From Candidatus Omnitrophota bacterium (GTDB taxonomy: Bacteria; Omnitrophota; Gorgyraeia; DTHP01): a stretch of 11,361 nucleotides of DNA. Shown here in pieces: positions 1 to 7,701 of this stretch (positions within the stretch are counted from its first letter, which is position 1; every line of letters begins with the position of its first letter). The position numbers and the translations under genes are program-made. The stretch lies in the NCBI GenBank assembly GCA_023818555.1, contig JAMWCG010000016.1, forward strand, positions 1 to 11,361, read 5' to 3'. The notes beneath the pieces were generated by a model, which was not told the origin of the DNA, made no database searches, and saw only the letters and a list, made by a program, of their open reading frames with translations.

Positions 1-1239
1 AAAGAGGGGGAATATAATCTTAGACAACCGGTTGCCTATTTGAGAAAAGAGAATAGAATTTATGAAGTTTTTCTGAAACAGTCTTGGCCGGTAAAGATTC
101 CTATTCGGGCCTATGCGGAAAGGCTTCCTCCTCAAAAGACCCTGGTGACCAAAATGCGGTTGATTGATTCACTCTTTCCCATTGCCCTGGGAGGGACCTA
201 TTGTATTCCCGGTCCCTTTGGTTCAGGGAAGACAGTTTTACAGCAGTTAATCAGTAAACATGCAGAGATAGATATTGTAGTAGTTGCTGCCTGTGGGGAG
301 AGAGCAGGAGAGGTGGTGGAGGTTTTGAGAACCTTCCCCGAGATTCTTGACCCGCGCACCGGAAAGCCTTTGATTGACCGGACAGTAATTATCTGCAATA
401 CCAGCGCAATGCCGGTGGCGGCAAGGGAGTCCAGTGTCTATACTGCGGTAACCATTGCGGAATATTACCGACAGATGGGCCTGCAAGTTTTACTCCTTGC
501 AGATTCCACTTCCCGCTGGGCGCAAGCAATGCGAGAAATTTCCGGAAGGCTTGAGGAGATTCCCGGAGAAGAGGCATTCCCTGCCTATCTGGAATCGCGT
601 ATCGCTGCTTTTTATGAAAGAGCAGGGGTGGTAAGATTAAATGATGGGACAATTGGTTCAGTTACCATCGGAGGAACAGTCAGTCCTGCGGGAGGGAATT
701 TTGAGGAACCAGTGACTCAGGCAACTTTAAAAGTGGTAGGTGCATTTTTAGGGCTCTCGCGTGAACGCGCAGAGGCAAGAAAATATCCTGCCATCGACCC
801 GTTGATGAGCTGGTCAAAATACAAGAGTTTTATTGAAGAAGAGAAAGTTTCCTACCTCCACGCGGTATTGCGGAAGGCTTTTGATGTCTATCAGATGATG
901 AAGGTTGTGGGTGAAGAAGGGATTACCCTTGAAGACTATATAGATTATTTAAAGGGAGAGTTTTTTGACTTCGTTTATCTTCAACAGAATGCCTTTGATC
1001 CGGTGGACGAAGCCACTCCCCAAGCAAGACAAGAATATATTTTTACTTTTATCTTGGAGAATATTATCCAAAGGAAATTTTCCTTAGAGAATAAAGAGAT
1101 GGCTTTAAAATTCTTCCAGAAACTTCGCCATCTCTTCAAGAGCTGGAATTCAGAAACCTGGCAGAGTCAAGGCTTTCTCAGTCTGGAAAAGGAGATTCGG
1201 GAGTTTTTAAAGGAGAAGAGGGTAGAGAAAGATGTATAA
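1..1239 (+). CDS. atpA: V-type ATP synthase catalytic subunit A (5' partial)
   Basis: Catalytic A subunit of a V/A-type rotary ATPase, which hydrolyses or makes ATP in the cytoplasmic head. The frame is open from base 1, so the N-terminal part (roughly 175 residues judged from the usual ~590) lies outside the window; a TTG at 40 is not a real start. Visible motifs are the Walker A loop GPFGSGKT (211-234), the catalytic glutamate in CGERAGE (Glu codon 298-300), the family block ADSTSRWA (from 499) and the ISGRLEE stretch that follows. The later segment [15 protein letters not shown] resembles the Chlamydia/Borrelia branch rather than the Enterococcus/Thermus one. It overlaps atpB by 8 nt, which fits translational coupling. 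Upstream subunits such as E would be expected just outside the left edge. Family assignment is very safe; only the symbol convention (atpA versus ntpA) is a choice. Confidence 0.96.
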   Translation, partial: KEGEYNLRQPVAYLRKENRIYEVFLKQSWPVKIPIRAYAERLPPQKTLVTKMRLIDSLFPIALGGTYCIPGPFGSGKTVLQQLISKHAEIDIVVVAACGERAGEVVEVLRTFPEILDPRTGKPLIDRTVIICNTSAMPVAARESSVYTAVTIAEYYRQMGLQVLLLADSTSRWAQAMREISGRLEEIPGEEAFPAYLESRIAAFYERAGVVRLNDGTIGSVTIGGTVSPAGGNFEEPVTQATLKVVGAFLGLSRERAEARKYPAIDPLMSWSKYKSFIEEEKVSYLHAVLRKAFDVYQMMKVVGEEGITLEDYIDYLKGEFFDFVYLQQNAFDPVDEATPQARQEYIFTFILENIIQRKFSLENKEMALKFFQKLRHLFKSWNSETWQSQGFLSLEKEIREFLKEKRVEKDV

Positions 1240-2536
1240 AGTTTACACGGAGATCTTAGAGATTGCGGGAGATGTAATTGTAGTAGAGGCAGAGGATGTG
1301 GGCTATGCAGAGATTGCCGAAGTAACTACTCCACGCGGAATTTCCCTTGCCCAGGTAATTCGGCTGGAAGGGAGGAAAGTATTTCTACAGGTTTTTGCTG
1401 GAAGTAAAGGAATTTCTACAGGAGATAAGGTGAGATTCTTGGGGCATCCTTTGCGCATTTCTACCGGGGAAGCGCTCTTGGGAAGAATCTTTAATGGTAC
1501 TGGGCTTCCTCGTGATAACGGCCCTGAACTTTCGGAAGCCTTAGTAGAAATTGGTGGTCCCCCTGCCAATCCGGTAAAGAGGCTTCTCCCGCAAAAACTG
1601 GTACGCACGGGAATTCCAATGATTGACCTCTTTAATTCTTTGGTGGAATCACAAAAGATTCCCATTTTTTCTCTCCCCGGCGAGCCCTATAACGAACTTC
1701 TGGCAAGGATTGCCATTCAGTCAGAAATGGAGATCATTATCTTAGGAGGAATGGGTTTAAAATACGATGATTATCTCTTCTTCCGTAATGCCTTAGAAGA
1801 AAAAGGGGCTTTGGGCAGAGCGATATTTTTTGTGCATACTGCCTCCGACCCGATTGTAGAGTGCCTTTTGGTTCCGGATATAAGTCTGGCGGTAGCGGAA
1901 AATTTTGCTCTCCAAGGGAAACGCGTTTTAGTTTTGCTTAGCGATATGACCAATTTTTGCGATGCTTTAAAAGAAATTTCCATTACCTTAGAACAGATTC
2001 CTTCTAATCGGGGGTATCCAGGAGATTTATATACTCAGTTGGCAAGGAGATATGAAAAGGCAGTGGACCTGGAAGGGGCAGGTTCCATTACCATAATCTC
2101 CGTGACCACCTTGCCCGGAGATGATATTACCCACCCCATCCCTGATAATACCGGATACATTACCGAGGGGCAGTTCTATCTTAAAAATAGGATGATTGAA
2201 CCCTTTGGTTCCTTAAGCAGATTGCGCCAGCAAGTAAATGCCAAAACGCGTTCTGACCATCGCACTTTAATGGATGCAATGATTCAGCTTTTTGCTCAGT
2301 ACCGGGAAACCTTGGAAAAGCGGGCGATGGGATTTAAAATGACCGACTGGGATAAGAAACTTATTTACTACGGAGAATTGTTTGAAAAAAGAATGATGTC
2401 TTTGGAGGTAAATATTTCTTTAGAGGAGGCACTGGATTTAGGCTGGAAGATTTTAGCAGAATGTTTTACCCCTGCAGAGACAGGGATAAAAAGAAGTTTG
2501 ATTGCAGAATATTGGCCTAAGCAAGTAGAGAGATGA
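1232..2536 (+). CDS. atpB: V-type ATP synthase regulatory subunit B
   Basis: Non-catalytic B subunit that alternates with A in the A3B3 head. It has 434 residues, close to the usual ~430-460. As expected for B, the P-loop is degenerate: residues 147-155 read FSLPGEPYN instead of GxxxxGKT. The nucleotide-interface arginine is present in PFGSLSRLR (Arg330). Other family blocks are the N-terminal beta barrel (1-75), [10 protein letters not shown] (87-96), [10 protein letters not shown] (128-137) and [25 protein letters not shown] sequence (294-313). The ATG at 1232 follows purine-rich AGGAG/GAGGG at 1211-1222 and overlaps the end of atpA by 8 nt. It overlaps atpD by 4 nt (ATGA). Nothing is broken or missing. 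Confidence 0.97.
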   Translation: MYKVYTEILEIAGDVIVVEAEDVGYAEIAEVTTPRGISLAQVIRLEGRKVFLQVFAGSKGISTGDKVRFLGHPLRISTGEALLGRIFNGTGLPRDNGPELSEALVEIGGPPANPVKRLLPQKLVRTGIPMIDLFNSLVESQKIPIFSLPGEPYNELLARIAIQSEMEIIILGGMGLKYDDYLFFRNALEEKGALGRAIFFVHTASDPIVECLLVPDISLAVAENFALQGKRVLVLLSDMTNFCDALKEISITLEQIPSNRGYPGDLYTQLARRYEKAVDLEGAGSITIISVTTLPGDDITHPIPDNTGYITEGQFYLKNRMIEPFGSLSRLRQQVNAKTRSDHRTLMDAMIQLFAQYRETLEKRAMGFKMTDWDKKLIYYGELFEKRMMSLEVNISLEEALDLGWKILAECFTPAETGIKRSLIAEYWPKQVER

Positions 2537-3135
2537 AGATAGGGTTAACGCGGGATGAGTTAAAGAGACAGAGGGAAGCCTTAAATCGCTACCTGCGCTA
2601 CTTCCCCATCTTAGAATTAAAGAAAAAACAACTGCAGATGGAGATTTTACATCAGGAGGAACTCTTGATAGAGAAGAAAAAAGAGGAACAGGAGAAGAAG
2701 AGAGAGATTTTAAACTGGGTGGGACTTTTAAAAGAATTGGAAATAGAGATAAAACCTTGGGTTTTACCGCAAAAAATTTACGGGACAAAAAATATTGCGG
2801 GAGTTGATATTCCTTACATAGAGAAATTGGAATTCCCCTTTTTAGAATATGACTTATTCCTTACCCCTTTATGGCTGGATTACGCTGTAGAGAAATTGAG
2901 GGAATGGGCTGTTTTGAGAGAAGAGATTTTTGTTTTGGAGAGAGCAATTTCAATTTTAAAAGAGGAGTTACGGGTTACTACTCAGAGGGTAAATTTATTT
3001 GAGAAAGTAAAAATTCCCCAAGCCGAAGAGGCGATCAGGGTAATTAAAATCTACCTGGGCGACCAGATGGCAAATGCGGTGGTAAGAAGTAAACTGGCAA
3101 AGAAAAAACTGGAAGAAGTGGAGGCAGGATTATGA
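2533..3135 (+). CDS. atpD: V-type ATP synthase central stalk subunit D
   Basis: Central rotor shaft subunit that couples the A3B3 head to the membrane ring. The 200-residue product is nearly all predicted helix: an N-terminal coiled coil (about 5-70), a less regular middle (about 75-115) and a C-terminal coiled coil (about 118-198). These two long helices form the antiparallel coiled coil of the shaft. The N-terminus, with TRDELKRQ and later LELKKKQLQ, matches the spirochaete/chlamydia style of subunit D. The start codon overlaps the atpB stop in ATGA and the end overlaps atpI in ATGA, so translation is probably coupled on both sides. Sequence identity in this family is low, so the call rests on the helical pattern, the N-terminal motif and the position between B and I. 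Confidence 0.93.
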   Translation: MKIGLTRDELKRQREALNRYLRYFPILELKKKQLQMEILHQEELLIEKKKEEQEKKREILNWVGLLKELEIEIKPWVLPQKIYGTKNIAGVDIPYIEKLEFPFLEYDLFLTPLWLDYAVEKLREWAVLREEIFVLERAISILKEELRVTTQRVNLFEKVKIPQAEEAIRVIKIYLGDQMANAVVRSKLAKKKLEEVEAGL

Positions 3136-4886
3136 TTGTTCCGATGAAGAAAGTCACGCTGATTGTGCAAGCAAAGGATAAAGAAACCACCATAGAGAAA
3201 CTGGCTGAATTGGGGGTTTTGCACATAGAGCATCTCCAGGAACCAAAGGGGAGAGAGCTGAATTTGCTTAAGGAGGAGATGCAAAGATTAGAAGAGGCAA
3301 AGACGCTCTTGAGTGCTTTTTCGCCTTCCGTGAGGGGAAAGGAGAGATTACTTGATGGGAAGAGTTTTATTATTCAGGTTATAGATTTAGGGAAGAGAAT
3401 AAAGGATTTAAAGGAATATACTTATAGACTTGAAGAAGAGATAAAGTTTTGGGAAACTTGGGGCGATTTTGAGCCGGAGATAATTAAAGAATTGGAGAAA
3501 AAAAATATCTATATAAGGCTCTATCAAATTCCTTTAAGAGAATTGAAAAAAATCCCTGAGGATATAGTGATAAAAGAAATTTCTTCCCAAAAGGGCATGG
3601 TTAATTGTCTGCTTATTTCCCGAAAAGAGATAAACTTTCCCTTTAAGAAAATTCCTCTCCCCGAAATGGGCCTGGGAAAGATGAAGAGAGTTCTTCAGGA
3701 GAAGAAAGATTTGCTTTTATCTTTAGAAAAAGAAATGAGAGAAAAAAGCAGTTTTCTTCCCGCTCTTGAGGAGATAAGGGTGGAGTTAGAAAAAGAGAAA
3801 GAACTTGCGGAGGCAAAAATTGGGATGGGAGAATTCGGCCCTTTAAGTTATCTTAGAGGGTATCTTCCCCGGGAGAGTTTAGAAAAATTTTTAAATTTTT
3901 CCCGGGAACAAGCCTGGGGGATTTTAATTGCAGACCCTTCTCCGGAAGACAGTGTTCCTACCCTCTTGCGCAATCCTCCTTGGATAAGGATTTTAGACCC
4001 ACTTTTTCGCTTCCTGGCGATTCTTCCTGGCTATGAGGAGTTAGATATAAGTTTCTGGTTTTTAATCTTCCTCTGCCTATTTTTTGGCATACTCATTGGA
4101 GATGCGGGATACGGGATGGTCTATCTGGTTCTCACTTTCTGGGCAAAGAGAAAATGGGGTGAAAGAATAAAAGAAAAGGCGCTCTTTACGCTTTTTTATC
4201 TTTTAAGTTTTTCGGCAATTCTCTGGGGAATTTTTAGCGGCACAATCTTTGGCCAGGCTTGGCATCCTCATTTTATAAAACCGCTTCTTCCTCCTTTACG
4301 CAATGATAAAGTAGTGCAGAATTTCTGTTTCTTTCTGGGAGCGCTACATTTAAGCATCGCCCATTTTTGGAAATTTTTGCTAAAGTTGCCCAGCCTCTTC
4401 AGTTTTGCCGAGTTAGGCTGGATTTCTATTTTATGGGGAGCATATTTTTTAGCCCGAATGCTAATCTTGGGAGAAATTTTACCTGAATTTGTGAGGGTTA
4501 TTTTTCTCTTAGGTGTTAGCTTAGTGGTTCTCTTCACCCATCCTCAAAAGAATATAATTAAAGGCTGGGGGGAAGGAATGGGAGCACTTTTTTTAAATTT
4601 AGTGAGCAATTTTACAGATGTGGTTTCCTATATTCGCCTTTTTGCGGTGGGTCTGGCAGGCGTAGCCATTGCCGATTCTTTCCATAGCATAGCACTGGAT
4701 TTTGCGGGCCGGGGATTCTTCTCCAGTTTAATTACTGCATTCATTTTAATTTTAGGTCATACTTTAAATCTACTCTTGGGCCCAATGTCTGTGCTTGTGC
4801 ATGGAGTAAGACTTAATCTGCTTGAATTCTGTAATCACCTTGAGGTAAAATGGAAGGGATTTCCCTATCAGCCTTTAAGGAAATAA
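3132..4886 (+). CDS. atpI: V-type ATP synthase membrane stator subunit I
   Basis: Subunit I (equivalent of the eukaryotic a subunit) forms the membrane stator half-channels for ion translocation. It has 584 residues, on the short side for a family often near 600-660. Residues 1 to about 290 are a charged, helical cytoplasmic arm with a coiled-coil section (about 180-230). From about 305 onward there are several hydrophobic segments, including FLIFLCLFFGILIGDAGYG and later long ones near the C-terminus. Two conserved arginines are visible: Arg502 in VSYIRLFAVGLAG, the expected essential residue facing the ring carboxylate, and Arg560 in VHGVRLNLLEF. The C-terminus ends in the family's WKGFPYQPL pattern. 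GGAGG at 3120-3124 precedes the ATG, which overlaps the atpD stop. Confidence 0.96.
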   Translation: MIVPMKKVTLIVQAKDKETTIEKLAELGVLHIEHLQEPKGRELNLLKEEMQRLEEAKTLLSAFSPSVRGKERLLDGKSFIIQVIDLGKRIKDLKEYTYRLEEEIKFWETWGDFEPEIIKELEKKNIYIRLYQIPLRELKKIPEDIVIKEISSQKGMVNCLLISRKEINFPFKKIPLPEMGLGKMKRVLQEKKDLLLSLEKEMREKSSFLPALEEIRVELEKEKELAEAKIGMGEFGPLSYLRGYLPRESLEKFLNFSREQAWGILIADPSPEDSVPTLLRNPPWIRILDPLFRFLAILPGYEELDISFWFLIFLCLFFGILIGDAGYGMVYLVLTFWAKRKWGERIKEKALFTLFYLLSFSAILWGIFSGTIFGQAWHPHFIKPLLPPLRNDKVVQNFCFFLGALHLSIAHFWKFLLKLPSLFSFAELGWISILWGAYFLARMLILGEILPEFVRVIFLLGVSLVVLFTHPQKNIIKGWGEGMGALFLNLVSNFTDVVSYIRLFAVGLAGVAIADSFHSIALDFAGRGFFSSLITAFILILGHTLNLLLGPMSVLVHGVRLNLLEFCNHLEVKWKGFPYQPLRK

Positions 4887-4906
4887 ATGAACAAGATTTT
4901 TGAGAA

Positions 4907-4914
4907 GGGGGGAG
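4907..4914 (+). promoter_or_regulatory. Strong ribosome binding site of atpK
   Basis: GGGGGGAG lies 4 nt before the ATG at 4919. It is the clearest Shine-Dalgarno in the window, and atpK is the only ATPase gene here that does not overlap its upstream neighbour. A strong, uncoupled site fits the need for many copies of the ring subunit per complex; that last point is inference. Confidence 0.7.
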
Positions 4915-4918
4915 AGAA

Positions 4919-5365
4919 ATGGAAGGAGTTTTGAGCCAATTTAAAGATTTAGGTCTGGGAGCAGTGCTTTCTTTATCTGCTTTAGGTTCAGGCTTAGGGG
5001 CAGGGATTGCGGGAATGGCAGCAATTGGTGCCTGGAAAAAGGCATTTTCTCAGAACAGAATGGCTCCCTTTTTGATGGTCGCCTTTGTAGGGGCTCCTTT
5101 AACTCAGACCATCTATGGGATGATTGTGATGAACCGCATGGCAGAATTGGTAAATAAAGGGGCACATCTCTGGGGGATAGGAATTTTTTCTGGTTTGGCG
5201 ATGGGACTTTCGGCATTAATGCAGGGAAAAGCAGCAGCGGTTGCCTGCGATGCCTTGGGAGAAACCGGGAAAGGGTTTGCTAATTATATTGTGGTCTTAG
5301 GAATTATTGAGACAGTGGCTTTATTTATCCTGGTTTTTAGTCTGGGGGTCTTAGGAAAATTTTAA
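4919..5365 (+). CDS. atpK: V-type ATP synthase membrane rotor subunit K, probably Na+-binding
   Basis: Proteolipid of the rotating membrane ring. The 148-residue protein has four hydrophobic helices (about 11-40, 48-75, 84-110, 121-146), i.e. the duplicated hairpin form of V-type K rather than the two-helix F-type c. The ion carboxylate is Glu131 in helix 4 (GIIETVALF). In hairpin 1 the corresponding place is occupied by PLTQTIYG and has no carboxylate, as in other duplicated K subunits. Thr62, Gln63, Gln102 (in MQGKAAA) and Glu131 line up by motif with Thr64, Gln65, Gln110 and Glu139 of Enterococcus hirae NtpK, which hold Na+. The ATG at 4919 is fixed by a strong upstream GGGGGGAG. The gene ends 4 nt before tRNA-Val. 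Family is certain; the ion is inferred. Confidence 0.96.
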   Translation: MEGVLSQFKDLGLGAVLSLSALGSGLGAGIAGMAAIGAWKKAFSQNRMAPFLMVAFVGAPLTQTIYGMIVMNRMAELVNKGAHLWGIGIFSGLAMGLSALMQGKAAAVACDALGETGKGFANYIVVLGIIETVALFILVFSLGVLGKF

Positions 5366-5369
5366 TTTA

Positions 5370-5444
5370 GGGCGATTAGCTCAGCCTGGCAAGAGCACTT
5401 GACTTACATTCAAGGGGTCAGAGGTTCAAATCCTCTATCGCCCA
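5370..5444 (+). tRNA. tRNA-Val(UAC)
   Basis: A full cloverleaf can be folded by hand. The acceptor stem GGGCGAT (5370-5376) pairs perfectly with ATCGCCC (5437-5443), and the discriminator is A5444. The D stem is GCTC/GAGC (5379-5382, 5393-5396). The anticodon stem CTTGA/TCAAG (5398-5402, 5410-5414) encloses loop CTTACAT with anticodon TAC at 5405-5407, reading GUA valine codons. The variable loop is 5 nt and the T arm is AGAGG-TTCAAAT-CCTCT. CCA is not encoded, so a CCA-adding enzyme must finish the 3' end. It starts 4 nt after the atpK stop, which suggests co-transcription and cleavage from the ATPase message. Confidence 0.97.
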
Positions 5445-5446
5445 GA

Positions 5447-5522
5447 GGGGTCGTCGTCTAGCCTGGTCTAAGACGTCGGGCTGTCAATCCGAAAAGCGCG
5501 GGTTCAAATCCCGTCGACCCCG
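5447..5522 (+). tRNA. tRNA-Asp(GUC)
   Basis: The acceptor stem GGGGTCG (5447-5453) pairs with CGACCCC (5515-5521); the discriminator is G5522, as expected for tRNA-Asp. The D stem is GTCT/AGAC (5456-5459, 5471-5474). The anticodon stem TCGGG/TCCGA (one G-T pair) holds loop CTGTCAA with anticodon GTC at 5483-5485. The T arm is GCGGG-TTCAAAT-CCCGT with one G-T pair. CCA is not encoded. It follows tRNA-Val after only 2 nt, so the pair must be separated by processing. G34 of this anticodon is a position where queuosine is placed, and queH lies downstream in the same strand run. Confidence 0.97.
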
Positions 5523-5554
5523 AATCTAAATAAGCTTTTTAGCGAACTGTAAAA

Positions 5555-6043
5555 ATGCGCATATTGGGAGTTGACCCGGGTTTGAATATCACCGGTTATG
5601 GAGTTTTGGAAGTAAATTCTCATTTTCATTCCCGTCTCTTAGAAACGGGAGTGATAAAAACAGAGAGGAATTTTCCCCTGGGACAAAGAGTAAGAAAGAT
5701 TTATGAGGAGGTTAAGAAAATAATTAAAGAATTCCATCCTCAGGTAATGGTGTTGGAAGAACTTTATTCCCACTATAGGCATCCCCGGACTGCTATACTG
5801 ATGGGGCATGCGCGCGGCGTGATCAGTTTAGCGGCTGCGGAGGAAAGGGTCACCCTGGTGGGCTATTCCTCCACCCGGATTAAAAAAGCACTCTTAGGGA
5901 GGGGAGATGCGCGAAAAGAGCAACTCCAGAAGATGGTGCGCTATCTTTTAAATTTAAAAAATATTCCCCGGCCGGTGGATGTCTCAGATGCACTTGCGCT
6001 TTGTCTCGCCCATACTTATATAATGCGGAGCGTAAGAAAATGA
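5555..6043 (+). CDS. ruvC: Crossover junction endodeoxyribonuclease RuvC
   Basis: RuvC cuts Holliday junctions by symmetric nicking during recombination repair, working with RuvAB. The 162-residue length is normal (about 160-175). It opens with MRILGVDPGLNITGYGV, the family's first strand, containing Asp7. By motif alignment to E. coli RuvC the catalytic acids are Asp7, Glu68 (VLEELY), Asp142 and Asp145 (PVDVSDALAL); all four are present. The start is fixed by this conserved N-terminus, although I see no Shine-Dalgarno in the 32 nt between tRNA-Asp and the ATG, only A-rich GTAAAA. The stop overlaps the ruvA start in ATGA. The family is certain. Confidence 0.97.
   Translation: MRILGVDPGLNITGYGVLEVNSHFHSRLLETGVIKTERNFPLGQRVRKIYEEVKKIIKEFHPQVMVLEELYSHYRHPRTAILMGHARGVISLAAAEERVTLVGYSSTRIKKALLGRGDARKEQLQKMVRYLLNLKNIPRPVDVSDALALCLAHTYIMRSVRK
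6027..6030 (+). promoter_or_regulatory. Ribosome binding site that fixes the ruvA start
   Basis: GGAG lies 9 nt before the ATG at 6040. That ATG gives the conserved RuvA opening MISRIEGRL and overlaps the ruvC stop in ATGA. A TTG at 6001 in the same frame would add 13 residues unlike the family and has no such site. Confidence 0.55.
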
Positions 6044-6675
6044 TTTCCCGGATAGAGGGAAGATTGGTAGAGAAAAAGGAAAATCATCTTATCCTGGAAG
6101 TGCAGGGGATATACTATGAAATTATAGTTCCTCCCACGGTAATGCAGAGTATTGAAAAAAATCATCCAGGCGAAGAAAAGATTTCTTTAGTTACTTTTCA
6201 TTATTATCAAATAGAGCCTAACCGAAGTATCCCGATTTTAATTGGTTTTAATAATGAGATTGAACGAGAATTTTTTGAACACTTTATCAGCGTTTCGGGA
6301 GTAGGGCCACGCACCGCAGTGAAGGCTTTAAATATGCCCATTTCAAGGATTGCGCGGGCAATTGATGAAGGAGATATTGGCCTCTTGAGTTCTCTCCCGG
6401 GGATCGGTAAACAGAAAGCAAGAGAAATCATTGCCAAACTGCAAGGCAAAATTGGTAAATTTGGACTTATTCAGGATGAGGAACTTTTGGAGAAAAGAGT
6501 TGAGAAAGAAGACATTGAGAAAGAGGCTTTAGCAATCCTGCTTCAACTTCAGTATAAAAAATATGAAGCGGAAAAGATGGTTAAAGAAGCCTTAGCAAGA
6601 AATCCCCGCATTAGTACCACAGAAGAATTACTGAACGAAATTTATCATTATCACAGAACGGTAAAGAATGGATAA
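6040..6675 (+). CDS. ruvA: Holliday junction branch migration protein RuvA
   Basis: RuvA tetramers bind the four-way junction and load RuvB. The 211-residue product has the three expected parts: an N-terminal OB fold (about 1-65), two helix-hairpin-helix motifs (SVSGVGPRTA at 84-93 and SLPGIGKQKA at 118-127), and after a charged linker (about 145-160) a C-terminal RuvB-binding domain (about 161-205). The region of the acidic pin differs from E. coli: instead of an Arg-Glu-Asp turn before YGF there is QIEPNRSIPILIGF, about three residues longer and with only one acid (Glu59). I chose the ATG at 6040 because it gives the conserved MI-RI-G opening and has GGAG upstream. It overlaps ruvB by 8 nt. 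Confidence 0.96.
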   Translation: MISRIEGRLVEKKENHLILEVQGIYYEIIVPPTVMQSIEKNHPGEEKISLVTFHYYQIEPNRSIPILIGFNNEIEREFFEHFISVSGVGPRTAVKALNMPISRIARAIDEGDIGLLSSLPGIGKQKAREIIAKLQGKIGKFGLIQDEELLEKRVEKEDIEKEALAILLQLQYKKYEAEKMVKEALARNPRISTTEELLNEIYHYHRTVKNG

Positions 6676-7690
6676 AGAAAGGATAATTGTTCCTCAGGAG
6701 ACGGAAGAAGACTTAATCTTTAATCTCTCTTTAAGGCCGGAACGCTTGCGAGAGTTTATTGGACAAAAGCAGATAGTAGAAAGTTTAAAGATTTCTATTT
6801 CCGCGGCTTTAAACCGCAAAGAGCCCTTAGAACACATTCTTCTCTCTGGACCGCAAGGTTTAGGTAAAACCTCCCTGGCGCATATAATTGCACGGGAGAT
6901 GGGCACGAAGATTACTGCTACCTCCGGTCCAGCTATTGAACGCGCAGGAGATTTGATTGGAATACTTACCAACTTAGAGAGGGGAGATATCCTCTTTATT
7001 GATGAGATCCATCGTCTTTCCAAAGTAGTGGAGGAGTTTTTGTATCCGGCGATGGAGAATTTCCAGATTGATTTTGTCTTAGATAAAGGTCCTTATGCTA
7101 AGACCATAAAATTTAATCTCAAACCCTTCACGCTCATTGGGGCGACCACGCGTGCCGGACTTTTAAGTGCTCCTTTGAGAGGAAGGTTTGGGATGTTTTA
7201 TCATTTAGATTTTTATACTGAAGAGGAGATTATGGAAGTGGTGAGACGCTCGGCAAAGATTTTAGAGGTTTCTATTGAAGAAAAAGCAATCCTTGAGATT
7301 GCCCGGCGTTCGCGCGGGACCCCCCGGGTAGCCAATCGATTATTACGCCGAGTACGCGACTATGCTCAAGTAAAAGGGAAGGGAGTAATTACTGAAGAGA
7401 TGGCGCTGAAGGCTTTAGGAATGTTGGGGATTGACCGGTTTGGTTTAGACTCCTTGGACATAAAAGTTTTGCGCACCCTTTTAGAGGGTTTCAATGGAGG
7501 TCCGGTAGGGATTGAATCCTTAGCCGCTACTTTGAATGAAGAACCCGATACCTTAATAGATTTAGTTGAGCCCTATCTTTTAAAGATTGGATTTTTAAAA
7601 AGAACTGCCCGGGGAAGAGAGGCAACTTCCCTTGCCTATGAGCATTTTGGATTACCCTATCCTAAAGAGATACAAAAGGAGATTCTTTAA
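6668..7690 (+). CDS. ruvB: Holliday junction branch migration helicase RuvB
   Basis: AAA+ motor that pumps DNA through the RuvA-bound junction using ATP. The 340-residue length is typical. Visible motifs are SLRPERLREFIGQ (21-33), Walker A GPQGLGKTS (61-69), Walker B ILFIDEIH (108-115), sensor 1 GATTRAG (159-164 region), the arginine-finger segment PLRGRFG (169-175), sensor 2 GTPRVANR (217-224) and the C-terminal winged helix (about 255-325) ending in KRTARGREAT. No key residue is missing. The start overlaps the end of ruvA by 8 nt with no obvious Shine-Dalgarno, so translation is probably coupled. The ruvC-A-B order is a common bacterial cluster; no LexA-type operator is apparent upstream. 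Confidence 0.98.
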   Translation: MDKERIIVPQETEEDLIFNLSLRPERLREFIGQKQIVESLKISISAALNRKEPLEHILLSGPQGLGKTSLAHIIAREMGTKITATSGPAIERAGDLIGILTNLERGDILFIDEIHRLSKVVEEFLYPAMENFQIDFVLDKGPYAKTIKFNLKPFTLIGATTRAGLLSAPLRGRFGMFYHLDFYTEEEIMEVVRRSAKILEVSIEEKAILEIARRSRGTPRVANRLLRRVRDYAQVKGKGVITEEMALKALGMLGIDRFGLDSLDIKVLRTLLEGFNGGPVGIESLAATLNEEPDTLIDLVEPYLLKIGFLKRTARGREATSLAYEHFGLPYPKEIQKEIL

Positions 7691-7701
7691 TTTCGCTCAA
7701 G

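Noticed and set aside
40..42. TTG as the start of the first gene
   Set aside because: The frame is open to base 1 and the residues before it ([14 protein letters not shown]) fit subunit A, so the gene is simply cut by the window edge.
4887..4934. A 15-codon reading frame starting ATG directly after the atpI stop
   Set aside because: It overlaps the atpK start, contains its Shine-Dalgarno and has no recognisable features; chance is enough.
5523..5554. AAGCTT and T run as a terminator after tRNA-Asp
   Set aside because: The palindrome is 6 bp with no loop and cannot form a stable hairpin.
6001..6039. TTG start giving RuvA 13 extra N-terminal residues
   Set aside because: The extra residues lie inside ruvC, do not resemble RuvA, and the ATG at 6040 has GGAG upstream and the conserved opening.
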